From HGM11525 sp036307445 (GTDB taxonomy: Bacteria > Bacillota > Clostridia > UBA1381): a DNA stretch of 64,000 nucleotides. Below are positions 49,513-56,815 of the stretch, one piece after another (the first letter of the stretch is position 1; the number at the start of each line of letters is the position of its first letter). The position numbers and the translations under genes are program-made. Below the pieces are notes generated by a model. That model saw only the letters and a program-made list of their open reading frames with translations. It made no database searches and had not been told where the DNA came from. The stretch spans positions 1 through 64,000 of the forward strand of contig JAXJXP010000029.1 in assembly GCA_036307445.1 (NCBI GenBank). The letters are read 5' to 3'.

Positions 49513-51570
49513 TTATTCTTCCTTAAGCTTGTCAAGGTCAAACTCTCCCGAAAATGTCGTATCATCCTTACCGAGCGCACCGGGAATAATTGAGAAAGTA
49601 TTTGAAATACCGTCCTGTGCATCGTCAAACGGCAGCTTTGCAACTGATGCAAGAGATGCTACTGCACCGTGCGTATCACGACCATGCATCGGATTTGCTC
49701 CCGGAGCAAGAGGCACGCCTTCCTTTCTGCCGTCAGGAGTGTTACCCGTCTTTTTGCCATATACAACATTTGATGTAATAGTAAGTATGGACATTGTAGG
49801 TACACCGTCGCGGTAGGTATGATGCTTACGTATTTTATCCATAAAGCGTTCAACTATATCGACAGCAAGCTCGTCAACTCTATCATCATTATTGCCGTAC
49901 TTCGGAAAATCTCCTTCAATATCGTAATCAATAACAATGCCGTTTTCATCACGGACACATTTAACCTTTGCATACTTAATTGCACTCAAACTGTCAGCAA
50001 CAACCGACAAGCCTGCAATACCTGTTGCAAAATATCTCTTAACATCACGGTCATGGAGCGCCATCTGAATACGTTCATAAGCATACTTATCGTGCATATA
50101 GTGAATGACATTGAGCGTATTTACATACAAACCTGCAAGCCATTCCATCATAGCATCGTATTTTTCCATAACATCGTCAAAGTGGAGATAATCACCCTGA
50201 ACAGCACGGTATTTAGGTCCAACCTGAATTTTTAGTCTTTCATCAACACCGCCGTTGATAGCATACAAGAGACACTTGGCAAGATTTGCTCTTGCTCCGA
50301 AGAACTGCATCTCTTTTCCCACTCTCATAGAAGAAACACAGCAAGCAATTGCATAGTCATCACCATGCGTAACCCTCATCAAGTCGTCATTTTCATATTG
50401 TATAGATGATGTCTTAATTGACATCTTAGCGCAGTATTCTTTAAACTTTCTCGGTAAATTCACTGACCACAATACAGTCATATTGGGTTCTGGTGCTGTG
50501 CCAAGATTTTCAAGAGTATGAAGATATCTAAAGGAGTTCTTTGTTACAAGAGGTCTGCCGTCGATACCTACACCTGCTATTGACTCTGTTACCCAGGTCG
50601 GGTCGCCTGAGAAAAGCTCATTATACTCAGGAGTTCTTGCAAATTTGATAAGACGCAGCTTCATAATAAAGTGGTCGATATACTCCTGAGCCTGCTGTTC
50701 GGTAATAATACCATTCTTTAAATCTCGTTCAATGTAAATATCAAGGAAAGTAGATGTTCTTCCCAAGCTCATCGCTGCTCCGTTTTGCTCTTTAACTGCA
50801 GCAAGGTAGCCAAAATAGAGCCACTGAATTGCTTCCTGTGCAGTTTGAGCAGGACGGGAAATATCATAGCCGTAAATCCTGCCAAGCTCACAAAGCTCGT
50901 CCAAAGCTCTGAGCTGCTCTGTAAGCTCCTCACGAAGTTGCATATTCTTCGCTGTCATACGCACAAGCGATGTATCAAGCTGATGCTTCTTATCCTCTTT
51001 AAGTCTGTCAACACCATAAAGAGCAACTCGGCGATAATCGCCAATAATTCTGCCTCTGCCATATGCATCAGGCAGGCCCGTTATAATTGCTGACTTTCTG
51101 GCAAGACGCATTTCAGGTGTATAAACATCAAATACTCCCTGATTATGTGTTTTTCTGTATTTAGTAAAAATTTCTACTATTTCAGGATCTACCTCGTAAC
51201 CGTTTTCCTTGCAAGCATTTTGTGCCATTCTTATTCCGCCAAAAGGTTGCAACGAACGTTTAAAAGGCTTATCTGTCTGAAAACCAACTATTTTTTCAAG
51301 TGATTTATCAAGATACCCTGCTTTGTGAGATGTAATAGTCGAAACAATATCTGTGTCCATATCAAGAACACCGCCAGCTTCACGTTCCTTCTTTGACAGC
51401 TCAGTAACCATTCCCCAAAGCTTTGTGGTAGCTTCGGTGGGCTGAGCAAGAAACTCCTCACCACCATCATACTGTGTATAGTTTGTGAGAATAAAATCTC
51501 TGACATTTATATCATCACACCATGCACCGGGCACAAAGCCTTGCCATTCGTGTGCCATATCTCTTCTCAT
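49513..51570 (-). CDS. pflB: Pyruvate formate-lyase core lacking the glycyl-radical domain
   Basis: A 685-residue PFL core. The N-terminus EWQGFVPGAWCDDINVRDFI matches E. coli PFL, and the thiyl-radical pair Cys410-Cys411 lies in YAIACCVSSM. The protein ends at LDKLKEE, where full enzymes (about 740-760) continue into the glycyl-radical domain. That domain is encoded 200 bases further on. Pyruvate plus CoA to acetyl-CoA and formate requires both. The start at 51570 has GAGGGG at 8 bases; an ATG ten codons upstream is poorer. No activase gene is adjacent. Confidence 0.93.
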   Translation of the reverse strand: MRRDMAHEWQGFVPGAWCDDINVRDFILTNYTQYDGGEEFLAQPTEATTKLWGMVTELSKKEREAGGVLDMDTDIVSTITSHKAGYLDKSLEKIVGFQTDKPFKRSLQPFGGIRMAQNACKENGYEVDPEIVEIFTKYRKTHNQGVFDVYTPEMRLARKSAIITGLPDAYGRGRIIGDYRRVALYGVDRLKEDKKHQLDTSLVRMTAKNMQLREELTEQLRALDELCELGRIYGYDISRPAQTAQEAIQWLYFGYLAAVKEQNGAAMSLGRTSTFLDIYIERDLKNGIITEQQAQEYIDHFIMKLRLIKFARTPEYNELFSGDPTWVTESIAGVGIDGRPLVTKNSFRYLHTLENLGTAPEPNMTVLWSVNLPRKFKEYCAKMSIKTSSIQYENDDLMRVTHGDDYAIACCVSSMRVGKEMQFFGARANLAKCLLYAINGGVDERLKIQVGPKYRAVQGDYLHFDDVMEKYDAMMEWLAGLYVNTLNVIHYMHDKYAYERIQMALHDRDVKRYFATGIAGLSVVADSLSAIKYAKVKCVRDENGIVIDYDIEGDFPKYGNNDDRVDELAVDIVERFMDKIRKHHTYRDGVPTMSILTITSNVVYGKKTGNTPDGRKEGVPLAPGANPMHGRDTHGAVASLASVAKLPFDDAQDGISNTFSIIPGALGKDDTTFSGEFDLDKLKEE

Positions 51571-51601
51571 ACTTCCTGCCCCTCTCTGTGTGTTATACAT
51601 T

Positions 51602-51618
51602 TACCGATATACTCGGTA
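51602..51618. promoter_or_regulatory. Inverted repeat in the pfl leader
   Basis: TACCGA-N5-TCGGTA lies just downstream of the predicted pfl transcription start, a candidate repressor site or leader hairpin. Confidence 0.45.
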
Positions 51619-51623
51619 CATAT

Positions 51624-51652
51624 ATAATATCATTACATCTGTTTTTTGTCAA
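51624..51652 (-). promoter_or_regulatory. pfl promoter
   Basis: Minus strand TTGACA (51652-51647), 17 bases, TATTAT (51629-51624). Confidence 0.82.
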
Positions 51653-51743
51653 TATATTGTGTTAAGATTTATAGCAATTCGTTTCAAATGTCAAAATATT
51701 GTATACTTAATCAATGTAAATTATTCATTTTGACATATAAGAC

Positions 51744-51789
51744 AAAAAAACAGCACAACAAACACTAAAATAAGCGAATGTTGTGCTGT
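51744..51789 (-). terminator. Ferredoxin terminator
   Basis: Perfect 11-bp stem ACAGCACAACA/TGTTGTGCTGT, 17-base loop, then T7 on the minus strand. Confidence 0.85.
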
Positions 51790-51803
51790 AATTCGTTATA
51801 CGA

Positions 51804-51971
51804 TTACGCCTGAGGAGCACCTACCGGACAAACACCTGCACATGCACCGCAATCGATGCAAGTACCCTCATCAATAACGTATTTTGCATCTCCTTCGCTG
51901 ATTGCGCCTACGGGACAAGCACCCGCACATGCACCACAGTTGATGCAATCATCACTGATTTTGTATGCCAT
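51804..51971 (-). CDS. 2[4Fe-4S] ferredoxin
   Basis: A 55-residue clostridial ferredoxin. Both cluster motifs are intact, CINCGACAGACPVGAI and CIDCGACAGVCPVGA, giving two low-potential [4Fe-4S] centres. AAGGAGGTG precedes the ATG at 51971. It is transcribed alone, upstream of pfl on the same strand, and would serve as an electron carrier for hydrogenase or pyruvate:ferredoxin oxidoreductase. Confidence 0.97.
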   Translation of the reverse strand: MAYKISDDCINCGACAGACPVGAISEGDAKYVIDEGTCIDCGACAGVCPVGAPQA

Positions 51972-52098
51972 TCGGAAACACCTCCTTATCAATACCACGC
52001 TGCCCGAACAGTTTCGTTAAACGCGTTTAATCCTAAAAACATATAATAGCAGCTATGCTGCATAATTATATTCAAACTCTATTGTAACACAAATACAT

Positions 52099-52971
52099 TT
52101 ATTCTTCAAGGTTTTTTAGCAATTCTTCGTCATTTTTTTCAGAAACACGGTCAATCTTAGGCTTTTTAATGACCTTGACTTCATCTACAGAATAATCTCT
52201 GTGAATTTTTTCCTTATCATTTTCTATACCAACCTTAAGCTGACCTTTAAGAAGACTGACATATTCTACTGTACCGACCCCCTCGGGCGTTTCAACAACA
52301 GCGCCCTGACGAGGTGTAACCTTCAAAAGCTCTTCATAAGTGTCCTGTTCAAACTTAAGACAGCACATAAGTCTGCCACAAGAGCCTGAAATCTTGGTAG
52401 GATTAAGGGACAGTCCCTGTTCCTTTGCCATCTTAATTGAAACAGGCTCAAACTCACCCAAAAACTGTGCACAGCAAAGACCTCTTCCGCAAATACCAAT
52501 ACTTCCCAAGGTCTTGGATTCATCTCGTGCACCTATCTGGCGAAGCTCTATTCGCGTACGGTAAACATTTGCAAGCTCTTTTACAAGTTCACGAAAATCT
52601 ATACGTCCGTCTGCAGTAAAGTAGAACAAAATTTTAGAATTATCAAATGTGTACTCAACTTCGACAAGCTTCATTTCAAGCCCGTGCTTTGCAATCTTTT
52701 CGTTACAGAGCTTAAAAGCCTCTGCCTCTTTCTTCTTGTTTTCTTCAACAATACGAAAATCTTCCTCAGTAGCTATACGAATAACCGGTCTTAACGGTTT
52801 TTTAATCACACTGTCATCAGCATTATGTTCTCCGACAACAACCTCACCCATTTCAACACCGCGAGAGGTTTCAACTATTACCGAATCACCTACATTAACC
52901 TCAACTCCCGCAGGGTCAAAGTGATATACCTTACCCACCTTCTTAAATCTGACACCTATTATTTTATACAT
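52099..52971 (-). CDS. ricT: PSP1-domain protein RicT (YaaT)
   Basis: A 290-residue PSP1-domain protein. VGVRFKKVGKVYHFDPAG-type start (IGVRFKKVGKVYHFDPAG), FYFTADGRIDFRELVKELA, RIELRQIGARDESK, GICGRGLCCAQFL and ISGSCGRLMCCLKFEQ are typical. The Cys of GLCC and MCC take part in iron-sulfur ligation of the RicAFT complex, which stimulates RNase Y processing and phosphorelay in sporulation. RBS AAGGAG and a consensus promoter precede it. Confidence 0.94.
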   Translation of the reverse strand: MYKIIGVRFKKVGKVYHFDPAGVEVNVGDSVIVETSRGVEMGEVVVGEHNADDSVIKKPLRPVIRIATEEDFRIVEENKKKEAEAFKLCNEKIAKHGLEMKLVEVEYTFDNSKILFYFTADGRIDFRELVKELANVYRTRIELRQIGARDESKTLGSIGICGRGLCCAQFLGEFEPVSIKMAKEQGLSLNPTKISGSCGRLMCCLKFEQDTYEELLKVTPRQGAVVETPEGVGTVEYVSLLKGQLKVGIENDKEKIHRDYSVDEVKVIKKPKIDRVSEKNDEELLKNLEE

Positions 52972-53015
52972 CTATTAACTCCTTAGTTGTTTACAATTTA
53001 TAAATCAATACATAA

Positions 53016-53044
53016 ATTATATTACAATTCAATTTTATTGTCAA
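53016..53044 (-). promoter_or_regulatory. ricT promoter
   Basis: Minus strand TTGACA (53044-53039), 17 bases, TATAAT (53021-53016), a perfect consensus. Confidence 0.9.
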
Positions 53045-53068
53045 GTTAATAGATAAAAATCACCCAAC

Positions 53069-53097
53069 AAAAAAAGGCCACAAATGTGGTCCTTTCA
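53069..53097 (-). terminator. Terminator after spoVAE
   Basis: Stem AAAGGCCACA/TGTGGTCCTTT with one bulged base and a 2-base apex, then T7 on the minus strand. Confidence 0.75.
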
Positions 53098-53100
53098 ATT

Positions 53101-53457
53101 TCAACTTCGTGCTTTTGGTTTAAATATAATTGCTGACAGAAGCCCGAGAATAACCGCAGCGCCAAGTCCTGTTCCACATGCTTCAAAGCCGCCGCAAAGT
53201 ACACCCATCAGACCTTTATCCGAAACCGCACGAAATACTCCTTTGCAAAGATTATATCCAAAACCTGTAAGAGGTACAGTCGCTCCTGCTCCGGCAAAAT
53301 CAACAATATATTCATAAACTCCGATAAGTTCGAGAAAGACTCCAGCCACAACGTAAGATACAAGTATTCGTGCAGGAGTAAGCTTTGTTTTGTCAATTAG
53401 AATCTGTCCTATTACACATATAAGACCACCCACTATAAAGGCCTTTAAAAAATTCAT
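53101..53457 (-). CDS. spoVAE: Stage V sporulation protein AE
   Basis: A 118-residue membrane protein with about four TM helices, of the SpoVAEB type: FIVGGLICVIGQILIDKTKL, GATVPLTGFGYNLCKGV and LCGGFEACGTGLGAAVILG. In spores it forms part of the inner-membrane channel that moves Ca-dipicolinate. It starts 1 base after spoVAD. The usual SpoVAC partner is not next to it. Confidence 0.93.
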   Translation of the reverse strand: MNFLKAFIVGGLICVIGQILIDKTKLTPARILVSYVVAGVFLELIGVYEYIVDFAGAGATVPLTGFGYNLCKGVFRAVSDKGLMGVLCGGFEACGTGLGAAVILGLLSAIIFKPKARS

Positions 53458-53458
53458 A

Positions 53459-54469
53459 TTATTTTACTCCTTCTAATATTAATGCGTGCGCAACAGATGG
53501 AATTGACTCTCCCTGATTTATTGCCTGCGTATTCATAAGAGCGCCGGTTGCCATCAAAATCATCTTTTTAATCTTTCCAGCTTGCAGCTTTTTAATAGTA
53601 TCTGCACAAAAAACGCTTGCAATACAACCGCATCCGCTGCCGCCGGCGTGCACGTCCTGCTCTTTAATATTAAATATCAGACAACCGCAATCTTTGTGTT
53701 TTTTCTTTATATCAAAGCCGTTTTCAAGCATTAAATCACAGAGAATATCCGAGCCAACCACCCCCAAATCACCGCTCAGGATTAAGTCATAGTCATCAGG
53801 ATTTGTGCCCGTATCCTTGAATAGCGCCGTTAGAGTATCAGCAGCCGCAGGTGCCATTGCAGTACCCATATTTGATGCATCCGAAATTCCCATATCAACA
53901 ATTCTGCCCGGTGTAGCTCCCAAAATCCTAACTCCGTCACCCTCTTCAACAAGACAGGCACCGGATGCTGTAACTGTCCACTGAGCTGTCGGAGAACGCT
54001 GACCACCATAATTGAGCGGCAGTCGAAACTGTTTTTCAGCCGAACAATAATGACTTGATGTTACAAATATACTCCGCTCGCTACAGCCCGAGTCAACCGA
54101 CATTGCGGCCATTATCATTCCCTCGCAGAATGTCGAGCAAGCACCAAACAGGCCAAAAAACGGCACTCTCATATCCTTCAAGCCATAGTGTGCACCGACA
54201 CACTGATTAAGCAAATCTCCCGCAAATATACAGTTAATATCGCTTTCGCATATTCCCCTTTTGTCAATCACAAGCTTAACACATTCTCTTTGTAGCTTGC
54301 TCTCACTTCTCTCCCAGCTCTTTTCTCCCCATGTGTCATCCGTTAATGTAACATCAAACAAATTCCCAAGCGGCCCTTCTCCTTCCTTTTTACCGGCAAT
54401 TGACGCATATGACGTAATTGCAGGCCGTCTGTCAAATACAAAGGTTTGTTTTCCCTTTCTGCTGCTCAT
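53459..54469 (-). CDS. spoVAD: Stage V sporulation protein AD
   Basis: A 336-residue thiolase-fold protein that binds dipicolinic acid in the forespore channel complex. TFVFDRRPAITSYASIAGKK, DLLNQCVGAHYGLK, VPFFGLFGACSTFCEGM and SHYCSAEKQFRLPLNYGGQR are characteristic. It pairs with spoVAE. A forespore-type promoter lies just upstream at 54486-54514, separate from relQ, whose own terminator precedes it. The length is normal. Confidence 0.95.
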   Translation of the reverse strand: MSSRKGKQTFVFDRRPAITSYASIAGKKEGEGPLGNLFDVTLTDDTWGEKSWERSESKLQRECVKLVIDKRGICESDINCIFAGDLLNQCVGAHYGLKDMRVPFFGLFGACSTFCEGMIMAAMSVDSGCSERSIFVTSSHYCSAEKQFRLPLNYGGQRSPTAQWTVTASGACLVEEGDGVRILGATPGRIVDMGISDASNMGTAMAPAAADTLTALFKDTGTNPDDYDLILSGDLGVVGSDILCDLMLENGFDIKKKHKDCGCLIFNIKEQDVHAGGSGCGCIASVFCADTIKKLQAGKIKKMILMATGALMNTQAINQGESIPSVAHALILEGVK

Positions 54470-54485
54470 AAAATCACCTCTTAGG

Positions 54486-54514
54486 TATTTTCACCACAAG
54501 ATACATTTTTATAC
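54486..54514 (-). promoter_or_regulatory. Candidate sigma-F/sigma-G promoter of spoVAD-spoVAE
   Basis: Minus strand GTATA (54514-54510), 14 bases, GGTGAAAATA (54495-54486). The -10 fits the sigma-F consensus GGNNANAHTR at every position, and the -35 fits GYATA. Spacing is about one base short of ideal. The site lies between the relQ terminator and spoVAD. Confidence 0.6.
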
Positions 54515-54515
54515 A

Positions 54516-54543
54516 GAAAAAGGACCGATTTATAATCAGTCCT
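54516..54543 (-). terminator. relQ terminator
   Basis: Ten-bp stem AGGACTGATT/AATCGGTCCT (one G-U) overlapping the relQ stop codon, then T5 on the minus strand. Confidence 0.75.
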
Positions 54544-55210
54544 CTTCTCCATCTATCTTTTTTCTTATATCCATCATTTTAAGGTCTGTTTCTGATATTG
54601 TATCAGCACAGACTTTCAGTTCAGCAAAAATTTCTTTTGCATTTTCCACATTCTTTTTATACTTCATACCATGCTCAAGACTTGCCCAAAAATCCATTGC
54701 TATTGTTCGGAACTGCACTTCAACACGTATCTGCTGTTTTCTGTCCGAAAAGAAAACAGGGACTTCAATTATCATATGATAACTTCTGTATCCGTTAGGC
54801 TTAGGATTTTTAATGTAATCCTTTATCTCTATAAGTGTTATGTCATCCTGACGAAGAAGCATATCTGCAACAACATAAATATCGTCCAGAAATGCACATA
54901 TAATTCTTACTCCAGCAACATCATTAAGGTTATTTACAATTGAGTCTATTGTAACATCAAGGCCTCTTCTTCTAAGTTTTTCCGAAATGCTCTCCGGGCT
55001 CTTAATCCTCGTCTTAATCATTTCTATCGGATTTCTGCTGTATCTTACACTCAGGTCATCATTCAAAACCTCGAACTTTGTCTGCACCTCACGGATTGCA
55101 CAATTGTACATAGTCATTAGCTGTTCAAACATCTTGACCTTTTTAAACAACTCAATTCCGTCTTTAGGGAGGTTTCGTTCAGGTATTATCAGATTTAGTT
55201 CATTTTCCAT
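54536..55210 (-). CDS. relQ: Small alarmone synthetase (RelQ/YjbM type)
   Basis: A 224-residue single-domain (p)ppGpp synthetase, transferring pyrophosphate from ATP to GDP or GTP. Motifs are KTRIKSPESISEKLRRRG (the Rel/Spo substrate loop), NDVAGVRIICAF, KNPKPNGYRSYHMIIEVP and VEVQFRTIAMDFWASLEH. No HD hydrolase, TGS or ACT domain is present, consistent with RelQ/RelP. The start at 55210 has GGAGG; a GTG four codons earlier overlaps it. It follows the zinc-ribbon membrane gene by 23 bases. Confidence 0.93.
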   Translation of the reverse strand: MENELNLIIPERNLPKDGIELFKKVKMFEQLMTMYNCAIREVQTKFEVLNDDLSVRYSRNPIEMIKTRIKSPESISEKLRRRGLDVTIDSIVNNLNDVAGVRIICAFLDDIYVVADMLLRQDDITLIEIKDYIKNPKPNGYRSYHMIIEVPVFFSDRKQQIRVEVQFRTIAMDFWASLEHGMKYKKNVENAKEIFAELKVCADTISETDLKMMDIRKKIDGEED

Positions 55211-55233
55211 TTGTTCCTCCACCTTAAACCATA

Positions 55234-55608
55234 TCAGGTTTTCTTTACAAACTCATATCTGCAATGTGGACAACTAATTGCTATTTTCCCCTTTTTCTTC
55301 GGCACCTTTGTAACCTTACGGCAATTAGGGCATTTGAAATAGCGATAGTATCTTCTGTCTCTTTTCAGATATGCTTTGATTTTGAACATCAATTCCATAT
55401 ACTTTCTGTTTTCATTCATACGGTAAACCGTGTTTTTTGACAGTATTCTGAAAATGCACCAGAAAAGCAAAGTATACGCAAGTGCAATGCATACACTTCC
55501 AAAAAAACCGCTCAGTATCATAAGAACAGCCGATGTAATTGCAAGTGCCTGACCAAGCTTATCAAAGCCATATCTTCCTATCATAAATTTTCTTATTGAA
55601 TCAAACAT
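55234..55608 (-). CDS. Small membrane protein with C-terminal zinc ribbon
   Basis: A 124-residue protein with two TM helices (LGQALAITSAVLMILSGFFG and CIALAYTLLFWCIFRIL), a basic linker, and a zinc ribbon CPNC-N14-CPHC at about 93-115. Similar genes are common in Clostridia without known function. The cytoplasmic ribbon probably binds RNA or protein. It lies directly upstream of relQ on one transcript. Confidence 0.8.
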   Translation of the reverse strand: MFDSIRKFMIGRYGFDKLGQALAITSAVLMILSGFFGSVCIALAYTLLFWCIFRILSKNTVYRMNENRKYMELMFKIKAYLKRDRRYYRYFKCPNCRKVTKVPKKKGKIAISCPHCRYEFVKKT

Positions 55609-55637
55609 TGAAATTCTCCTTAAGCTTCTTTAACAAC

Positions 55638-55666
55638 ATTTTATACGAGCTTGGAAAATAAATCAA
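55638..55666 (-). promoter_or_regulatory. Promoter of the zinc-ribbon gene and relQ
   Basis: Minus strand TTGATT (55666-55661), 17 bases, TAAAAT (55643-55638). Confidence 0.6.
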
Positions 55667-55698
55667 TAGAGTTTACTCTTTGTTTACATTAAATTAAC

Positions 55699-55799
55699 AA
55701 AAAACGGACTGTTTCGGGGTGGGTTATCCGAAACAGTCCGGCGGGTTTTGTTTGTGAGTAAATATCAAATGTGTGTCTGTGGAAAGATACCTGCTCACT
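55699..55799 (-). ncRNA. Candidate small RNA with C-rich loops
   Basis: A transcript of about 100 bases with no reading frame, between relQ's neighbour and degV. A promoter (TTGCAA, 17, TATAAT at 55834-55806) lies upstream. A 5' stem GTGAG/CTCAC is followed by a single-stranded AACCCGCC and a 13-bp terminator (CGGACTGTTTCGG, 55705-55740) whose 10-base loop reads ATAACCCACC, then T6. C-rich unpaired segments are typical of Firmicutes sRNAs that pair with Shine-Dalgarno sequences. I cannot tie it to a named family. Confidence 0.65.
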
Positions 55800-55805
55800 C
55801 ACATC

Positions 55806-55834
55806 ATTATAATACAAGATTTGGAATTTTGCAA
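55806..55834 (-). promoter_or_regulatory. Promoter of the candidate small RNA
   Basis: Minus strand TTGCAA (55834-55829), 17 bases, TATAAT (55811-55806). Confidence 0.7.
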
Positions 55835-55875
55835 GAACAATTTTATTTAATCTTTATTCTCTTGCCAATCACACA

Positions 55876-55904
55876 TTGACAGAAATTCAAAAATTTGCTA
55901 ATAT
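55876..55904 (+). promoter_or_regulatory. degV-rqcH promoter
   Basis: TTGACA (55876-55881), 17 bases, TAATAT (55899-55904). Confidence 0.6.
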
Positions 55905-55963
55905 AAATAGGAACTTTAGTTAAAAATACACTTAAAATTATATTACAAAGGCAGGGCACAATA

Positions 55964-56812
55964 ATGGTACAAATTATTACAGATTCAGCAGCAGATTTTG
56001 AGCCGCACGAGCTTGAAAAATTAAATATAATTTGCGTTCCTATGAGCATAACCTTTGGTGAAAAGGATTACCGAGAAAACGAAAATATTACCAAAGCTGA
56101 GTTTTATGAGCTTTTAGTGTCAAGTGAAGAATTCCCAAAAACATCACAGCCATCGCCTATGGAGTTAGAGGAGCACTTATGCAAATTCAAAGCATTGGGC
56201 GACGAATGTGTTATTATAACAATCTCTTCGGCATTAAGCGGAACTTATCAATCAACCGTTCTTGTAAAGGATATGGTAGAATACGACTCGTGCTATGTTA
56301 TAGACAGTCTTAACGCAACTGCAGGACAGCGTATACTTGTAGAGCACGCCGCAAAACTCAGAGACGAGGGTAAATCAGCAAAGGAAATTGCAAATTGTCT
56401 TGAACAATTAAAGGGGAAAATCAGGCTAATGGCGTGCGTGGACACCTTAGAGTATCTGTACAAGGGCGGCAGACTTTCCAAAGCCGCATACACAGTTGGC
56501 TCTATGGTTAATATCAAACCTATAATCCAAGTATCAGACAAGGGAAAGGTAGAGGTTTGTTCGAAAGCTCTCAGCATTCGCCAAGGTATACGCAGTATTT
56601 GCGACACCTTCACCAAAATCAATCTTGATACTTCCTACCCCATCTATGTTGTCTATTCACAAAACAGAAAGAATGCAGAAATTTTAGTAAAACATCTTCT
56701 AAGCAAAGGGTACGAAGTCCCGGAAGAAAGAATCGTAAACATAGGAGCAACAATTGGTGCACACGTCGGCACAAACGCCTGCGGCTATATCTGCATCGAA
56801 AAGGAGAATTAA
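55964..56812 (+). CDS. DegV-family fatty-acid-binding protein
   Basis: A 282-residue DegV/FakB-type protein. ITDSAADFEPHELEKLNI at the N-terminus, FPKTSQPSPMELEEHL (binding-loop Ser), ITISSALSGTYQST and GAHVGTNACG match the fold that holds one fatty acid for phosphorylation by FakA. No fakA gene is adjacent. It is 3 bases upstream of rqcH, so the two are cotranscribed. Confidence 0.93.
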   Translation: MVQIITDSAADFEPHELEKLNIICVPMSITFGEKDYRENENITKAEFYELLVSSEEFPKTSQPSPMELEEHLCKFKALGDECVIITISSALSGTYQSTVLVKDMVEYDSCYVIDSLNATAGQRILVEHAAKLRDEGKSAKEIANCLEQLKGKIRLMACVDTLEYLYKGGRLSKAAYTVGSMVNIKPIIQVSDKGKVEVCSKALSIRQGIRSICDTFTKINLDTSYPIYVVYSQNRKNAEILVKHLLSKGYEVPEERIVNIGATIGAHVGTNACGYICIEKEN

Positions 56813-56815
56813 GTA

